Origin: Streptomyces cyanogenus
GTDB taxonomy: Bacteria; Actinomycetota; Actinomycetes; Streptomycetales; Streptomycetaceae
Reading direction: 5' to 3'
Length of the DNA stretch: 64,000 nt
NCBI RefSeq assembly: GCF_017526105.1
Contig: NZ_CP071839.1
Span: 2,222,501 to 2,286,500 of the forward strand
Under the pieces are notes generated by a model, which was given only the letters and a program-made list of their open reading frames with translations, had not been told where the DNA came from and searched no databases. The stretch's first letter is position 1. Each line of letters begins with the position of its first letter. Of the stretch, positions 54,678-64,000 are shown one piece after another. The translations under genes were made by a program, and so were the position numbers.

Positions 54678-55622
54678 ATGGGTGCCGATCGCACATACGC
54701 GTACGGCGCCGCCGCCGGCGTTCTCGGGGACCTGCTTCTCGGCGATCCGCGCCGCGGGCATCCCGTCGCCGCGTTCGGCCGGGCGGCGGGCGCCGTGGAA
54801 GGCGCGTTGTGGCACGACCACCGCGGCTGGGGCGCCCTGCACACCGCCGTGTGCGCCGGTGGCGCCGTCGCGCTCGGCGCACTGGCCTCATGTGCCGTGC
54901 GCCCCTCCCGTACCGCCTCCGTCGCGCTGACCGCCGCCGCCACCTGGGCCGTCGTGGGCGGCACCTCGCTCGCCCGGGAGGCCCGCACCATCGGGCGTGC
55001 CCTGGAGTCCGGGGACGTCGAGGCGGCCCGGGCGCGGCTGCCCCATCTGTGCGGCCGGGACCCGCAGGCGCTGGACGCCGACGGCATCGCCCGGGCCGTG
55101 GTCGAATCGGTGGCCGAGAACACCTCCGACGCCGTCGTCGGCGCCCTCGTGTGGGGCGCGGTGGCCGGAGTTCCGGGGCTCCTCGGGTTCCGGGCGGTCA
55201 ACACGCTGGACGCGATGGTGGGTCACAGGTCCGCCCGCTTCCGGCGCTTCGGCTGGGCTTCCGCCCGCCTCGACGACGTCGCCGGCTGGCCGGGGGCCCG
55301 GCTGACCGCCGTACTCGCCGCCGCGGCCGGACCGGATCCGCGGGGGGCCCTGCGCGCCTGGAAGGCGGACGCGCGCAAGCACCCCAGCCCCAACGCCGGG
55401 CCCGTGGAGGCCTCCTTCGCGGGCGCCCTCGGCGTCCGCCTGGGCGGGACGCTCTCCTACGGCGGCCGGGTCGAGCACCGCCCGGTGCTCAACGGCGCCA
55501 CCGGACGGCCGGTCCGGGTCACCGACATCGACCGGGCCGTACGGCTCTCCCGCCGCGTCGGCCTGCTCGCCCTCGGCGGCACGCTCGCCGCGCGCCGACT
55601 CCTGAAAGGACGCGGGAAGTGA
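54678..55622 (+). CDS. cobD: Adenosylcobinamide-phosphate synthase CobD/CbiB
   Basis: 314 residues, integral membrane enzyme that attaches the aminopropanol (or its phosphate) side chain to adenosylcobyric acid. Family features: [15 protein letters not shown] near the N-terminus, [26 protein letters not shown] (in part), [24 protein letters not shown] and [23 protein letters not shown]. First gene after the riboswitch; ATG at 54678. Its stop overlaps the cobQ GTG start. Confidence 0.94.
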   Translation: MGADRTYAYGAAAGVLGDLLLGDPRRGHPVAAFGRAAGAVEGALWHDHRGWGALHTAVCAGGAVALGALASCAVRPSRTASVALTAAATWAVVGGTSLAREARTIGRALESGDVEAARARLPHLCGRDPQALDADGIARAVVESVAENTSDAVVGALVWGAVAGVPGLLGFRAVNTLDAMVGHRSARFRRFGWASARLDDVAGWPGARLTAVLAAAAGPDPRGALRAWKADARKHPSPNAGPVEASFAGALGVRLGGTLSYGGRVEHRPVLNGATGRPVRVTDIDRAVRLSRRVGLLALGGTLAARRLLKGRGK

Positions 55623-57127
55623 ACGGTGGTCTCCTCGTCGCCGGCACCACCTCCGACGCCGGCAAGAGCGTCGTGACGGCCGGCATCTGCCGCTGGCTGG
55701 TCCGCCAGGGGGTGAAGGTCGCGCCGTTCAAGGCGCAGAACATGTCCCTCAATTCGTTCGTGACGCGCGAGGGCGCCGAGATCGGCCGGGCGCAGGCGAT
55801 GCAGGCCCAGGCCTGCCGGATCGAGCCGACCGCGCTGATGAACCCGGTGCTGCTCAAGCCCGGCGGCGAACAGAGCAGCCAGGTGGTGCTGCTCGGCAAG
55901 CCGGTGGGCGAGCTGAGCGCGCGCGGGTACCACGGGGGGCGCCAGCAGCGGCTGCTGGGCACGGTGCTGGACTGCCTGGCCGAGTTGCGGGGCACGTATG
56001 ACGCGGTGATCTGTGAGGGGGCGGGCAGTCCGGCCGAGATCAACCTGCGGCGGACCGACATCGTCAACATGGGGATCGCGCGGAACGCGCGGCTGCCCGT
56101 GCTCGTCGTCGGCGACATCGACCGCGGGGGTGTCTTCGCGTCCTTCTTCGGCACGGTCGCCCTGCTCTCGCCGGAGGACCAGGAGCTGGTCGCCGGTTTC
56201 CTGGTGAACAAGTTCCGCGGCGACGTCTCCCTGCTGGAGCCCGGCCTGGACATGCTCCGGGACCTCACCGGACGGCGGACGTACGGCGTGCTGCCCTTCC
56301 GGCACGGGCTCGGCATCGACGAGGAGGACGGGCTGAGGGTGTCGCTGCGGGGCACGGTCCGCGAGTCCGCGGTCGCTCCCCCGGTCGGTGAGGACGTGCT
56401 GCGAGTCGCCGTGTGCGCGATCCCGCTGATGTCCAACTTCACCGACGTGGACGCGCTGGCGGCCGAACCGGGTGTCGTGGTGCGGTTCGTGGACCGGCCG
56501 GAGGAGCTGGCGGACGCCGACCTCGTGGTGGTCCCGGGCACCCGCGGGACCGTACGCGCGCTTCGGTGGCTGCGGGAGCGGGGGCTGGCCGACGCCCTCG
56601 TCCGGCGGGCCGCGGAAGGACGCCCGGTCCTCGGCATCTGCGGCGGCTTCCAGATCCTCGGCGAGCACATCGAGGACGAGGTCGAGTCCCGCGCCGGAGC
56701 CGTCCCCGGCCTCGGCGTGCTGCCCGTCCGGGTGCGCTTCGCCCGCGAGAAGACCCTGACCCGGCCGAGCGGTGAAGCCCTCGGCGAACCCGTGGGCGGC
56801 TACGAGATCCACCACGGCGTGGCCACCGTCGACGGCGGCGAACCCTTCCTGGACGGCTGCCGGGTCGGCCGGACCTGGGGGACCCACTGGCACGGATCAC
56901 TGGAGTCGGACGGCTTCCGGCGGGCCTTCCTGCGCGAGGTGGCCGCCGCCGCGGGCCGCCGCTTCGTGCCCGCGCCGGACACCTGCTTCGCCGCGCTGCG
57001 CGAGGAGCAGCTCGACCGGCTCGGCGACCTGATCGAACAGCACGCGGACACGGACGCGCTCTGGCGGCTCATCGAGTCGGGCGCGCCGCAAGGACTGCCT
57101 TTCATTCCACCGGGAGCGCCCGCATGA
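55619..57127 (+). CDS. cobQ: Cobyric acid synthase CobQ
   Basis: 502 residues. Amidates four carboxylates of adenosylcobyrinate a,c-diamide using glutamine and ATP. The N-terminal ATPase part has [14 protein letters not shown] and [12 protein letters not shown]; the C-terminal class I glutaminase part has the nucleophile Cys in [13 protein letters not shown] '[11 protein letters not shown]' (about 340) and His in THWHGSLE. Start GTG at 55619 overlaps the cobD stop (GTGA); the end overlaps cobN (ATGA). Confidence 0.95.
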   Translation: MNGGLLVAGTTSDAGKSVVTAGICRWLVRQGVKVAPFKAQNMSLNSFVTREGAEIGRAQAMQAQACRIEPTALMNPVLLKPGGEQSSQVVLLGKPVGELSARGYHGGRQQRLLGTVLDCLAELRGTYDAVICEGAGSPAEINLRRTDIVNMGIARNARLPVLVVGDIDRGGVFASFFGTVALLSPEDQELVAGFLVNKFRGDVSLLEPGLDMLRDLTGRRTYGVLPFRHGLGIDEEDGLRVSLRGTVRESAVAPPVGEDVLRVAVCAIPLMSNFTDVDALAAEPGVVVRFVDRPEELADADLVVVPGTRGTVRALRWLRERGLADALVRRAAEGRPVLGICGGFQILGEHIEDEVESRAGAVPGLGVLPVRVRFAREKTLTRPSGEALGEPVGGYEIHHGVATVDGGEPFLDGCRVGRTWGTHWHGSLESDGFRRAFLREVAAAAGRRFVPAPDTCFAALREEQLDRLGDLIEQHADTDALWRLIESGAPQGLPFIPPGAPA

Positions 57128-60100
57128 GCACAGTGTTGTTGTTGTCGACCGCCGACACGGATCTGCTGGCGGCCCGGGCCTCCGGCGCCGGTTACCGCAT
57201 CGGCAACCCCACCCGGGTCGACGTCGCCGAGGAGCTGCCGGGCCTGATCGAGGGCGCGGACGTCGCCGTCGTACGGCTGCTGGGCGGCAAGCGGGCCTGG
57301 GAGGACGGGCTGGCCGCGCTGCGGGCGGCCGGCATCCCGACCGTGCTGCTGGGCGGCGAGGCCGTGCCGGACGCCGAGCTGATGGCCGAGTCGTCGGTGC
57401 CGGCCGGTGTGGTCGCGGAGGCGCTGAAGTACCTGGTCGAGGGCGGCCCCGCGAACCTGCTGGAGCTGTCCCGGTTCCTGTCGGACACCGTGCTGCTGAC
57501 CGGTGAGGGCTTCGAGGAGCCGCGCAGCATGCCGGAGTTCGGCGTGCACGGCGCGTACGAGGTCCGGGGCGACCGCCCGACCGTGGGCGTCCTGTTCTAC
57601 CGGGCGCACGAACTGAGCGGGAACACCGCCTTCGTGGACACCCTGTGCGAGGCGATCGAGGCGCAGGGCGCCAACGCCCTTCCGGTGTACTGCGGTTCGC
57701 TGCGCGGCGCGGACGCCGGGCTGTACGAGCTGCTGGGCCGGGCCGACGCGCTGGTGGCCACCGTGCTGGCGGCCGGCGGCACGCACGCCTCCCAGGCCTC
57801 CGCGGGCGGCGACGAGGAGTCCTGGGACATCGGCGCGCTCGCCGACCTGAACGTCCCGGTGCTGCAAGGGCTGTGCCTGACCTCCTCGCGGTCCGCGTGG
57901 GAGGAGTCCGACGCGGCCCTGTCCCCCATGGACGCGGCGATGCAGGTCGCGATCCCGGAGTTCGACGGCCGGCTGATCACCGTACCGTTCTCCTTCAAGG
58001 AGCAGGGCCCCGACGAGGTCCCGGTGTACGTCGCCGACCCGGAGCGGGCCGCCCGCGTGGCCGGGATCGCCGTCCGGCACGCCCGGCTGAGGCACAAGCC
58101 CAACGCCGAGAAGCGGATCGCCCTGGTCTTCACGGCGTACCCGACCAAGCACTCCCGGGTCGGCAACGCGGTCGGCCTGGACACGCCCGCGTCGGCGGTA
58201 CGGGTGCTGGACGCGCTCCGGAACGCCGGGTACGTGGTCGAGGGGTACCCCGACAACGGCGACGAGCTGATCCACCGGCTCATCGAGGCCGGCGGCCACG
58301 ACGTCGAGTGGCTGACCGAGGACCAGCTGGCCGCCGCGCCCGCGCGGGTGCCGCTGGCCGACTACCGGGCGTGGTTCGAGAAGCTCGACCCGGAGCTCGG
58401 GGACGCCATGCGGGAGGCGTGGGGCGAGCCGCCGGGCTCCCTCTACGTCGACGGCGACGACATCGTGCTCGCCTCGCTCCAGTTCGGGAACGTCGTGGTC
58501 ATGATCCAGCCGCCGCGCGGCTTCGGCGAGAACCCGATCGCGATCTACCACGACCCCGACATGCCGCCCTCGCACCACTACATGGCGGCCTACCGCTGGC
58601 TGGACAACAGCTTCGGCGCGGACGCCATCGTGCACATGGGCAAGCACGGCACGATGGAGTGGCTGCCGGGCAAGGGCCTCGGCCTGGGCGCCGGCTGCGC
58701 GCCGGACGCGGTCCTCGGCGACCTGCCGCTGGTCTACCCGTTCATCGTCAACGACCCAGGCGAGGGCACCCAGGCCAAGCGGCGCGGGCACGCCACGGTG
58801 GTCGACCACCTGGTGCCGCCGATGGCCCGCGCGGACACCTACGGCGATCTCGCCAAGCTGGAGCAGCTGCTGGACGAGTACGCGCTCGTCTCCGACCTGG
58901 ACCCGGTCAAGGCCCCGGCGGTCCGCGCCCAGATCTGGACCCTGGTCAAGGCGGCCGAGCTGCACCACGACCTGCACGTGGACGAGCAGCCGGACGACGA
59001 CGCGTTCGACGAGTTCGTCATGCACATCGACGGCTATCTGTGCGAGATCAAGGACGTGCAGATCCGGGACGGCCTGCACATCCTCGGCGGCGGACCGGTC
59101 GGCGAACCGCGCGTGAACCTGGTGCTGGCCGTGCTGCGCGCCTCGCAGGTGTGGGGCGGCCGGGCCGACGCGCTGCCGGGCCTGCGGGCCTGCCTCGCCG
59201 CCCACTTCGGGCTGGTGGAGAAGGAGCTGCTGGCCGAGCCGGGCGCGCCGGTGAAGGTGCCGGTGGAGCTGACCGACCTGGTCGAGGGCCCGTCCCGGAC
59301 CGCCGCCGACACGATCGACCTGCTGGAGCAGCTGTGCCGGCGGATCGCGGAGGCCATGGAGGCGCGGGCGTGGGACCGCGCGGTCGTCCCGGCGGTCCTG
59401 CGGGGCGTGCTCCGCACCGACCTCCCGGACGCGGTCGCGGTGCTGGAGTTCGCGTGCGACGAGGTCGTGCCGCGGCTGGCGCGGACCACCGACGAGATCG
59501 GGCACATCCTGCGGGCCCTGGACGGCGGTTACGTCCCGGCCGGCCCGTCGGGCTCCCCGACCCGCGGTCTGGTGAACGTGCTGCCGACGGGCCGGAACTT
59601 CTACTCGGTCGACCCCAAGGCCATTCCGTCCCGGCTGAGCTGGGAGGTCGGCCAGTCGCTCGCGGACTCGCTGGTGCAGCGGTACCTGAGCGACACCGGG
59701 GAGTACCCCAGGTCGGTGGGGCTCACGGTGTGGGGCACGTCCGCGATGCGCACCCAGGGCGACGACATCGCCGAGATCCTGGCGCTGCTGGGCTGCCGCC
59801 CGGTGTGGGACGACGCCTCGCGCCGGGTGACCGGCTTCGAGGTGATCCCCCCGGCGGAGCTGGGGCGCCCGCGCATCGACGTCACCGTCCGGATCTCCGG
59901 GTTCTTCCGGGACGCGTTCCCGCACGTGGTCGGGCTGATCGACGACGCGGTGCGGGCGGTGGCGGAGCTGGACGAGCCGGCCGAGCAGAACTTCGTCCGG
60001 GCGCACGTGGACGAGGACAGCGCCGGGCACGGCGACCGGCGCCGGGCCACGGCCCGCATCTTCGGCTCCAAGCCGGGCGCGTACGGCGCCGGTCTGCTGC

Positions 60101-60774
60101 CGCTGATCGACGCCCGCAACTGGCGCTCGGACGCCGACCTCGCCGAGGTGTACGCGGTGTGGGGCGGCTACGCGTACGGGCGGGGGCTCGACGGGCGGGC
60201 GGCGCGCGGGGACATGGAGACGGCGTTCAAGCGGATCGCCGTGGCGGCGAAGAACGTCGACACCCGCGAGCACGACCTGGTCGACGCCGACGACTACTTC
60301 CAGTACCACGGCGGCATGGTCGCCATGGTCCGGCACCTGACGGGCGCCAACCCCGAGGCGTACGTGGGCGATTCGGCCGTACCGGACCAGGTGAAGACCC
60401 GCACGCTGGGCGAGGAGACCCACCGCGTCTTCCGCGCGCGCGTGGTCAACCCGCGGTGGATGGCGGCCATGCGCCGGCACGGCTACAAGGGCGCCTTCGA
60501 GATGGCGGCGACCGTGGACTACCTGTTCGGCTACGACGCGACGGCGGGCGTGGTCGACGACTGGATGTACGAGAAGCTGAGCGCGGAGTACGTCTTCGAC
60601 CCGGAGAACCGGGACTTCATGAAGAAGTCCAACCCGTGGGCCCTGCGCGGCATCACCGAGCGCCTGCTGGAGGCGGCGGACCGGGGCCTGTGGGCGGAGC
60701 CGGACGCGGACACGCTGGAGCGGCTGCGCGCCACCTACCTGGAGCTTGAAGGCGACTTGGAGGGCGACCAGTGA
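57124..60774 (+). CDS. cobN: Cobaltochelatase subunit CobN
   Basis: 1,216 residues, the large H-type subunit that binds hydrogenobyrinate a,c-diamide and Co2+ in ATP-dependent cobalt insertion. Typical segments: [19 protein letters not shown] (in part), [25 protein letters not shown] '[19 protein letters not shown]', and [15 protein letters not shown] with several metal-binding His. It is related to magnesium chelatase BchH/ChlH. The ATG at 57124 overlaps the cobQ stop. It works with the AAA-VWA protein encoded immediately downstream (stop/start overlap). Confidence 0.96.
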   Translation: MSTVLLLSTADTDLLAARASGAGYRIGNPTRVDVAEELPGLIEGADVAVVRLLGGKRAWEDGLAALRAAGIPTVLLGGEAVPDAELMAESSVPAGVVAEALKYLVEGGPANLLELSRFLSDTVLLTGEGFEEPRSMPEFGVHGAYEVRGDRPTVGVLFYRAHELSGNTAFVDTLCEAIEAQGANALPVYCGSLRGADAGLYELLGRADALVATVLAAGGTHASQASAGGDEESWDIGALADLNVPVLQGLCLTSSRSAWEESDAALSPMDAAMQVAIPEFDGRLITVPFSFKEQGPDEVPVYVADPERAARVAGIAVRHARLRHKPNAEKRIALVFTAYPTKHSRVGNAVGLDTPASAVRVLDALRNAGYVVEGYPDNGDELIHRLIEAGGHDVEWLTEDQLAAAPARVPLADYRAWFEKLDPELGDAMREAWGEPPGSLYVDGDDIVLASLQFGNVVVMIQPPRGFGENPIAIYHDPDMPPSHHYMAAYRWLDNSFGADAIVHMGKHGTMEWLPGKGLGLGAGCAPDAVLGDLPLVYPFIVNDPGEGTQAKRRGHATVVDHLVPPMARADTYGDLAKLEQLLDEYALVSDLDPVKAPAVRAQIWTLVKAAELHHDLHVDEQPDDDAFDEFVMHIDGYLCEIKDVQIRDGLHILGGGPVGEPRVNLVLAVLRASQVWGGRADALPGLRACLAAHFGLVEKELLAEPGAPVKVPVELTDLVEGPSRTAADTIDLLEQLCRRIAEAMEARAWDRAVVPAVLRGVLRTDLPDAVAVLEFACDEVVPRLARTTDEIGHILRALDGGYVPAGPSGSPTRGLVNVLPTGRNFYSVDPKAIPSRLSWEVGQSLADSLVQRYLSDTGEYPRSVGLTVWGTSAMRTQGDDIAEILALLGCRPVWDDASRRVTGFEVIPPAELGRPRIDVTVRISGFFRDAFPHVVGLIDDAVRAVAELDEPAEQNFVRAHVDEDSAGHGDRRRATARIFGSKPGAYGAGLLPLIDARNWRSDADLAEVYAVWGGYAYGRGLDGRAARGDMETAFKRIAVAAKNVDTREHDLVDADDYFQYHGGMVAMVRHLTGANPEAYVGDSAVPDQVKTRTLGEETHRVFRARVVNPRWMAAMRRHGYKGAFEMAATVDYLFGYDATAGVVDDWMYEKLSAEYVFDPENRDFMKKSNPWALRGITERLLEAADRGLWAEPDADTLERLRATYLELEGDLEGDQ

Positions 60775-62762
60775 CCACCCCGTTCCCCTTTACGGCCGTC
60801 GTCGGCCAGGACGACCTGCGGCTCGCGCTGCTGCTCAACGCCGTGTCGCCGGCGGTCGGCGGTGTGCTGGTGCGCGGCGAGAAGGGCACCGCGAAGTCCA
60901 CGGCGGTACGGGCGCTGTCGGCGCTGCTGCCGGCGGTGGCCGTGGTGCCCGGGTGCCGTTTCTCCTGCGACCCGGCCTCCCCCGACCCGGGGTGCCCCGA
61001 CGGGCCGCACGAGGCCGGCACCGGCACCGAGCGCCCCGCGCGGATGGTCGAGCTGCCCGTGGGCGCCTCCGAGGACCGGCTGGTCGGCGCCCTGGACATC
61101 GAGCGGGCGCTCGCGGAGGGCGTGAAGGCGTTCGAGCCGGGCCTGCTGGCCGACGCGCACCGCGGGATCCTGTACGTCGACGAGGTCAACCTGCTCCACG
61201 ATCACCTGGTGGACCTGCTGCTGGACGCGGCGGCGATGGGTGCCTCGTACGTGGAGCGCGAGGGGGTGTCCGTACGGCATGCCGCGAAGTTCCTGCTCGT
61301 CGGCACCATGAACCCCGAGGAGGGCGAGCTGCGGCCGCAGCTGCTCGACCGGTTCGGGCTGACCGTGGAGGTCGCGGCCTCGCGGGAGCCCGACCAGCGC
61401 GTGGAGGTCGTCCGGCGCCGGCTGGCGTACGACGACGATCCGGACGTTTTCGCGGCGCGGTGGGCGCAGGAGGAGGCCGCCGTACGGCAGCGGATCGTGG
61501 CGGCGCGTGAGTTGCTGCCGCAGGTGCGGCTGGGCGACGGGGCGCTGCGGCAGATCGCGGCGACCTGTGCCGCCTTCGAGGTCGACGGCATGCGCGCCGA
61601 CATCGTGATGGCGCGGACCGCGACCGCGCTGGCCGCGTGGGCGGGGCGCACCGACGTGCTCGCGGAGGACGTACGGCAGGCGGCCCTGCTGGCGCTGCCG
61701 CACCGGCGGCGGCGGAACCCGTTCGACGCGCCAGGTCTGGACGAGGACAAGCTGGACGAGACGCTGGAGCAGTTCTCCGGCGAGTCCCCCGACGACGATC
61801 CGGACCCCGACGGTCCCGGTGGGGGCGGTGGGCAGCCGGCGCCCGACAGCGGTCCGCAGGGCGACGGCGCCGGAGACGCGCGGCCCGAGGCCGGTGAGGG
61901 CGGGCAGCCGCAGGCGTCCGGCGCGCAGGAGCAGTCGGCCGTACGGGCCGCCGAGCCGTTCCGGACGAAGGTGCTGAGCGTCCCCGGCATCGGTGAGGGT
62001 GCCGCCGGGCGGCGCTCGCGGGCGCGGACCGAGCACGGGCGGACCACCGGGGCCCGGCGGCCCCGGGGGGCGCTGACCAAGCTGCACCTGGCCGCGACCG
62101 TGCAGGCCGCCGCGCCGCACCAGCGGGCGCGCGGCCGGTCCGGGCCGGGGCTGGTGGTCCGGCGGGACGATCTGCGGCAGGCGGCCCGGGAGGGGCGTGA
62201 GGGCAACCTCGTGCTGTTCGTGGTGGACGCCTCCGGGTCGATGGCCGCGCGGCAGCGGATGAGCGCCGTGAAGGGTGCCGTGCTGTCGCTGCTGCTGGAC
62301 GCCTATCAGCGGCGGGACAAGGTGGGACTGGTGACCTTCCGGGGCGCGGGCGCCGATGTCGCGCTGCCGCCGACGTCCTCCGTCGACGCCGCCGCCGCGC
62401 GGCTGGAGTCGCTGCCGACCGGAGGGCGTACGCCGCTCGCGGCCGGGCTGCTCAAGGCGCACGAGGTGCTGCGCGTGGAGCGGCTGCGGGATCCGGCGCG
62501 GCGGGCCCTGGTGGTCGTGGTGACCGACGGCCGGGCCACCGGCGGCCCGGAGCCGGTCGCCCTCGCGGGGCGTGCGGCGCGGCTGTTCGCCGCCGAGCAG
62601 GTGGCCTCGGTGGTCGTCGACTGCGAGTCGGGACCGGTGCGGCTCGGGCTCGCCGGGCAGCTGGCCGGGGAACTGGGCGGTACGGCGGTGACGCTGGACG
62701 AGCTGCGGGCGGACTCGATCGCCGGGCTGGTAAAGGGAATGCAGAGCGGGAGGGCCGCGTAA
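60771..62762 (+). CDS. AAA-VWA fused cobalt/magnesium chelatase subunit (ChlI/ChlD type)
   Basis: 663 residues: an AAA+ ATPase domain (about 1-325; Walker A GEKGTAKST at about 36-44, Walker B ILYVDEVNLLHDHLVD, arginine-finger region LLDRFGLTVEV), an acidic Pro/Gly-rich linker (about 330-420) and a VWA domain (about 465-663) with MIDAS motif DASGSM at about 486. It unites the I and D subunits and should drive CobN in cobalt insertion in place of separate CobS and CobT. The start GTG at 60771 overlaps the cobN stop (GTGA). Confidence 0.92.
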   Translation: MTTPFPFTAVVGQDDLRLALLLNAVSPAVGGVLVRGEKGTAKSTAVRALSALLPAVAVVPGCRFSCDPASPDPGCPDGPHEAGTGTERPARMVELPVGASEDRLVGALDIERALAEGVKAFEPGLLADAHRGILYVDEVNLLHDHLVDLLLDAAAMGASYVEREGVSVRHAAKFLLVGTMNPEEGELRPQLLDRFGLTVEVAASREPDQRVEVVRRRLAYDDDPDVFAARWAQEEAAVRQRIVAARELLPQVRLGDGALRQIAATCAAFEVDGMRADIVMARTATALAAWAGRTDVLAEDVRQAALLALPHRRRRNPFDAPGLDEDKLDETLEQFSGESPDDDPDPDGPGGGGGQPAPDSGPQGDGAGDARPEAGEGGQPQASGAQEQSAVRAAEPFRTKVLSVPGIGEGAAGRRSRARTEHGRTTGARRPRGALTKLHLAATVQAAAPHQRARGRSGPGLVVRRDDLRQAAREGREGNLVLFVVDASGSMAARQRMSAVKGAVLSLLLDAYQRRDKVGLVTFRGAGADVALPPTSSVDAAAARLESLPTGGRTPLAAGLLKAHEVLRVERLRDPARRALVVVVTDGRATGGPEPVALAGRAARLFAAEQVASVVVDCESGPVRLGLAGQLAGELGGTAVTLDELRADSIAGLVKGMQSGRAA

Positions 62763-63364
62763 TGCCGCAGGGACAGCCGAGTGTCGTACCCGAGGACGGT
62801 CTGACGACCCGCCAGCGCCGCAACCGGCCGCTGGTCGTCGTGCACACGGGCGTCGGCAAGGGCAAGTCCACCGCCGCTTTCGGGCTCGCGCTGCGCGCCT
62901 GGAACCAGGGCTGGCCCATCGGGGTGTTCCAGTTCGTCAAGTCGGCGAAGTGGAAGGTCGGCGAGGAGAACGCGCTCAAGGTGCTCGGCGCCTCCGGGCA
63001 GGGCGGGACCGTCGACTGGCACAAGATGGGCGAGGGCTGGTCGTGGGTCCAGCGGGACCTCGACAACTCGACCAACGAGGAGAAGGCCCGCGAGGGCTGG
63101 GAGCAGGTCAAGCGGGACCTGGCCGCCGAGACGTACCGGCTGTACGTGCTGGACGAGTTCGCGTATCCGATGCACTGGGGCTGGGTCGACACCGACGAGG
63201 TCGTGGAGGTGCTGCGGAACCGGCCCGGTACCCAGCATGTGGTGATCACCGGGCGGAACGCGCCGGAGAGACTGGTGGACTTCGCCGACCTCGTCACCGA
63301 CATGTCCAAGGTCAAGCACCCCATGGACGTGGGGCAGAAGGGCCAGAAGGGCATCGAGTGGTGA
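62762..63364 (+). CDS. cobO: Cob(I)yrinic acid a,c-diamide adenosyltransferase CobO
   Basis: 200 residues, CobO/BtuR type. Transfers the adenosyl group from ATP to the corrin cobalt. P-loop GVGKGKSTAAFG near residue 31, the ALRAWNQGWPIGVFQFVK block, and VLDEFAYPMHWGWVD carrying the metal-site residues. The start ATG overlaps the preceding stop by one base (TAATG); the stop overlaps the cobB GTG. Confidence 0.95.
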   Translation: MPQGQPSVVPEDGLTTRQRRNRPLVVVHTGVGKGKSTAAFGLALRAWNQGWPIGVFQFVKSAKWKVGEENALKVLGASGQGGTVDWHKMGEGWSWVQRDLDNSTNEEKAREGWEQVKRDLAAETYRLYVLDEFAYPMHWGWVDTDEVVEVLRNRPGTQHVVITGRNAPERLVDFADLVTDMSKVKHPMDVGQKGQKGIEW

Positions 63365-64000
63365 CGTCCGTTCCCCGGCTGGTCGTCGCCGCGCCCTCCT
63401 CGGGCAGCGGCAAGACCACCGTCGCCACGGGGCTGATGGCCGCGTTCGCCGCGCGGGGGCTCGCCGTGTCCCCGCACAAGGTCGGGCCGGACTACATCGA
63501 CCCCGGGTACCACGCCCTCGCGACCGGGCGGGTGGGGCGCAACCTGGACGCGTACCTGTGCGGGCCGGAGCTGGTCGCTCCGCTGTTCCTGCACGGGGCG
63601 CGCGGGTGTGACCTGGCCGTGGTCGAGGGTGTGATGGGGCTGTACGACGGGGCCGCCGGGGAAGGCGAGCTGGCGTCCACCGCGCATGTCGCCAAGCTGC
63701 TGCGGGCGCCGGTGGTGCTCGTCGTGGACGCGTCGTCGCAGTCGCGGTCGGTGGCGGCTCTGGTGCACGGGTTCGCGTCGTGGGATCCGCAGGTGCGGGT
63801 CGGGGGCGTGATCCTGAACAAGGTCGGGTCCGACCGGCACGAGGCGCTGCTGCGGGAGGCCCTGGACTCGGCGGGGGTGCCCGTTCTCGGGGTGCTGCGG
63901 CGGGTGGCCCAGGTGGAGACGCCGTCGCGGCACCTGGGGCTGGTACCGGTCGCCGAACGGCGTTCCGCGGCGGTCGAGGCGGTGGCGTCGATGGCTGAGC
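63361..64000 (+). CDS. cobB: Cobyrinic acid a,c-diamide synthase CobB (3' end beyond the window)
   Basis: 213 codons are visible; the full protein should be about 450-470 residues. Amidates positions a and c of hydrogenobyrinic acid with glutamine. The visible N-terminal ATPase domain has the P-loop APSSGSGKTTVATG, then VSPHKVGPDYIDPGYH, LAVVEGVMGLYDG and LVVDASSQSRSVAALV; the C-terminal glutaminase half is cut off. GTG at 63361 overlaps the cobO stop (GTGA). The late part of the window shows no frameshift. Confidence 0.93.
   Translation, partial: MTSVPRLVVAAPSSGSGKTTVATGLMAAFAARGLAVSPHKVGPDYIDPGYHALATGRVGRNLDAYLCGPELVAPLFLHGARGCDLAVVEGVMGLYDGAAGEGELASTAHVAKLLRAPVVLVVDASSQSRSVAALVHGFASWDPQVRVGGVILNKVGSDRHEALLREALDSAGVPVLGVLRRVAQVETPSRHLGLVPVAERRSAAVEAVASMAE

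Noticed and set aside
56800..60480. Open frame of 1,226 codons on the minus strand across cobQ and cobN
   Set aside because: It mirrors a real, conserved gene in another frame; its translation is His/Arg/Val-rich noise. High GC keeps antisense frames free of stops.

Overview
The window is high-GC actinobacterial chromosome, almost certainly from a Streptomyces species. Supporting signs are the strong third-position G/C bias, a short chaplin, the Gbn-type nucleoid protein, GTG and TTG starts with GGAGG ribosome binding sites, and a gene order that matches my recollection of the S. coelicolor SCO179x-185x core region. No insertion sequence, prophage, CRISPR array or tRNA gene was found. Most of the window is conserved core.

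Layout. Positions 1-330 hold the promoter and leader region of an rRNA operon read leftward; its 16S gene lies beyond the left edge. Then follow a DNA-3-methyladenine glycosylase, a Spo0M-like protein, a PEBP-family protein, an HNH endonuclease, an SPFH/NfeD pair, a lone ABC ATPase, a chpE-type chaplin and a GAF histidine kinase with its LuxR-type response regulator (0.3-8.8 kb). From 8.8 to 18 kb lie a secreted SLT-like protein behind a probable structured RNA leader, an FHA-FHA-ABC-2 fusion transporter, serB, a SixA-type phosphatase, a CynX/NimT-like MFS exporter with a 39-residue companion, and a divergent GntR regulator. From 18 to 31 kb lie fabG-fabI, tldD-tldE, tyrS, moaA, an acetate symporter with its DUF485 partner, and a subtilase.

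The stretch at about 31-37 kb looks more accessory: a tandem-type CoA transferase, a zinc alcohol dehydrogenase and a 1,022-residue NACHT ATPase with leucine-rich-type C-terminal repeats, a plausible anti-phage NLR-like protein. From 37 to 52 kb come a DEDDh exonuclease-BRCT protein, SURF1, a GH15 enzyme, an SDR lacking the usual catalytic Tyr and Lys, an enoyl-CoA hydratase, gbn behind a dense cluster of GATC sites, an ABC-F protein, several hydrolases and a GH25 lysozyme. From 52 to 54.2 kb a phosphate transporter operon sits behind a clear PHO box.

The last 10 kb is a cobalamin operon behind a cobalamin riboswitch: cobD, cobQ, cobN, a fused ChlI/ChlD-type chelatase subunit, cobO and cobB (cut by the right edge). 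Its genes are joined by overlapping stop and start codons. The large CobN with an AAA-VWA partner indicates the ATP-dependent (aerobic-type) cobalt chelatase.

The observations most worth following are the GATC cluster in front of the GATC-binding protein gene gbn, the NACHT-LRR gene, the structured leader of the SLT gene, the single-cysteine chaplin, and the SDR without its catalytic dyad.
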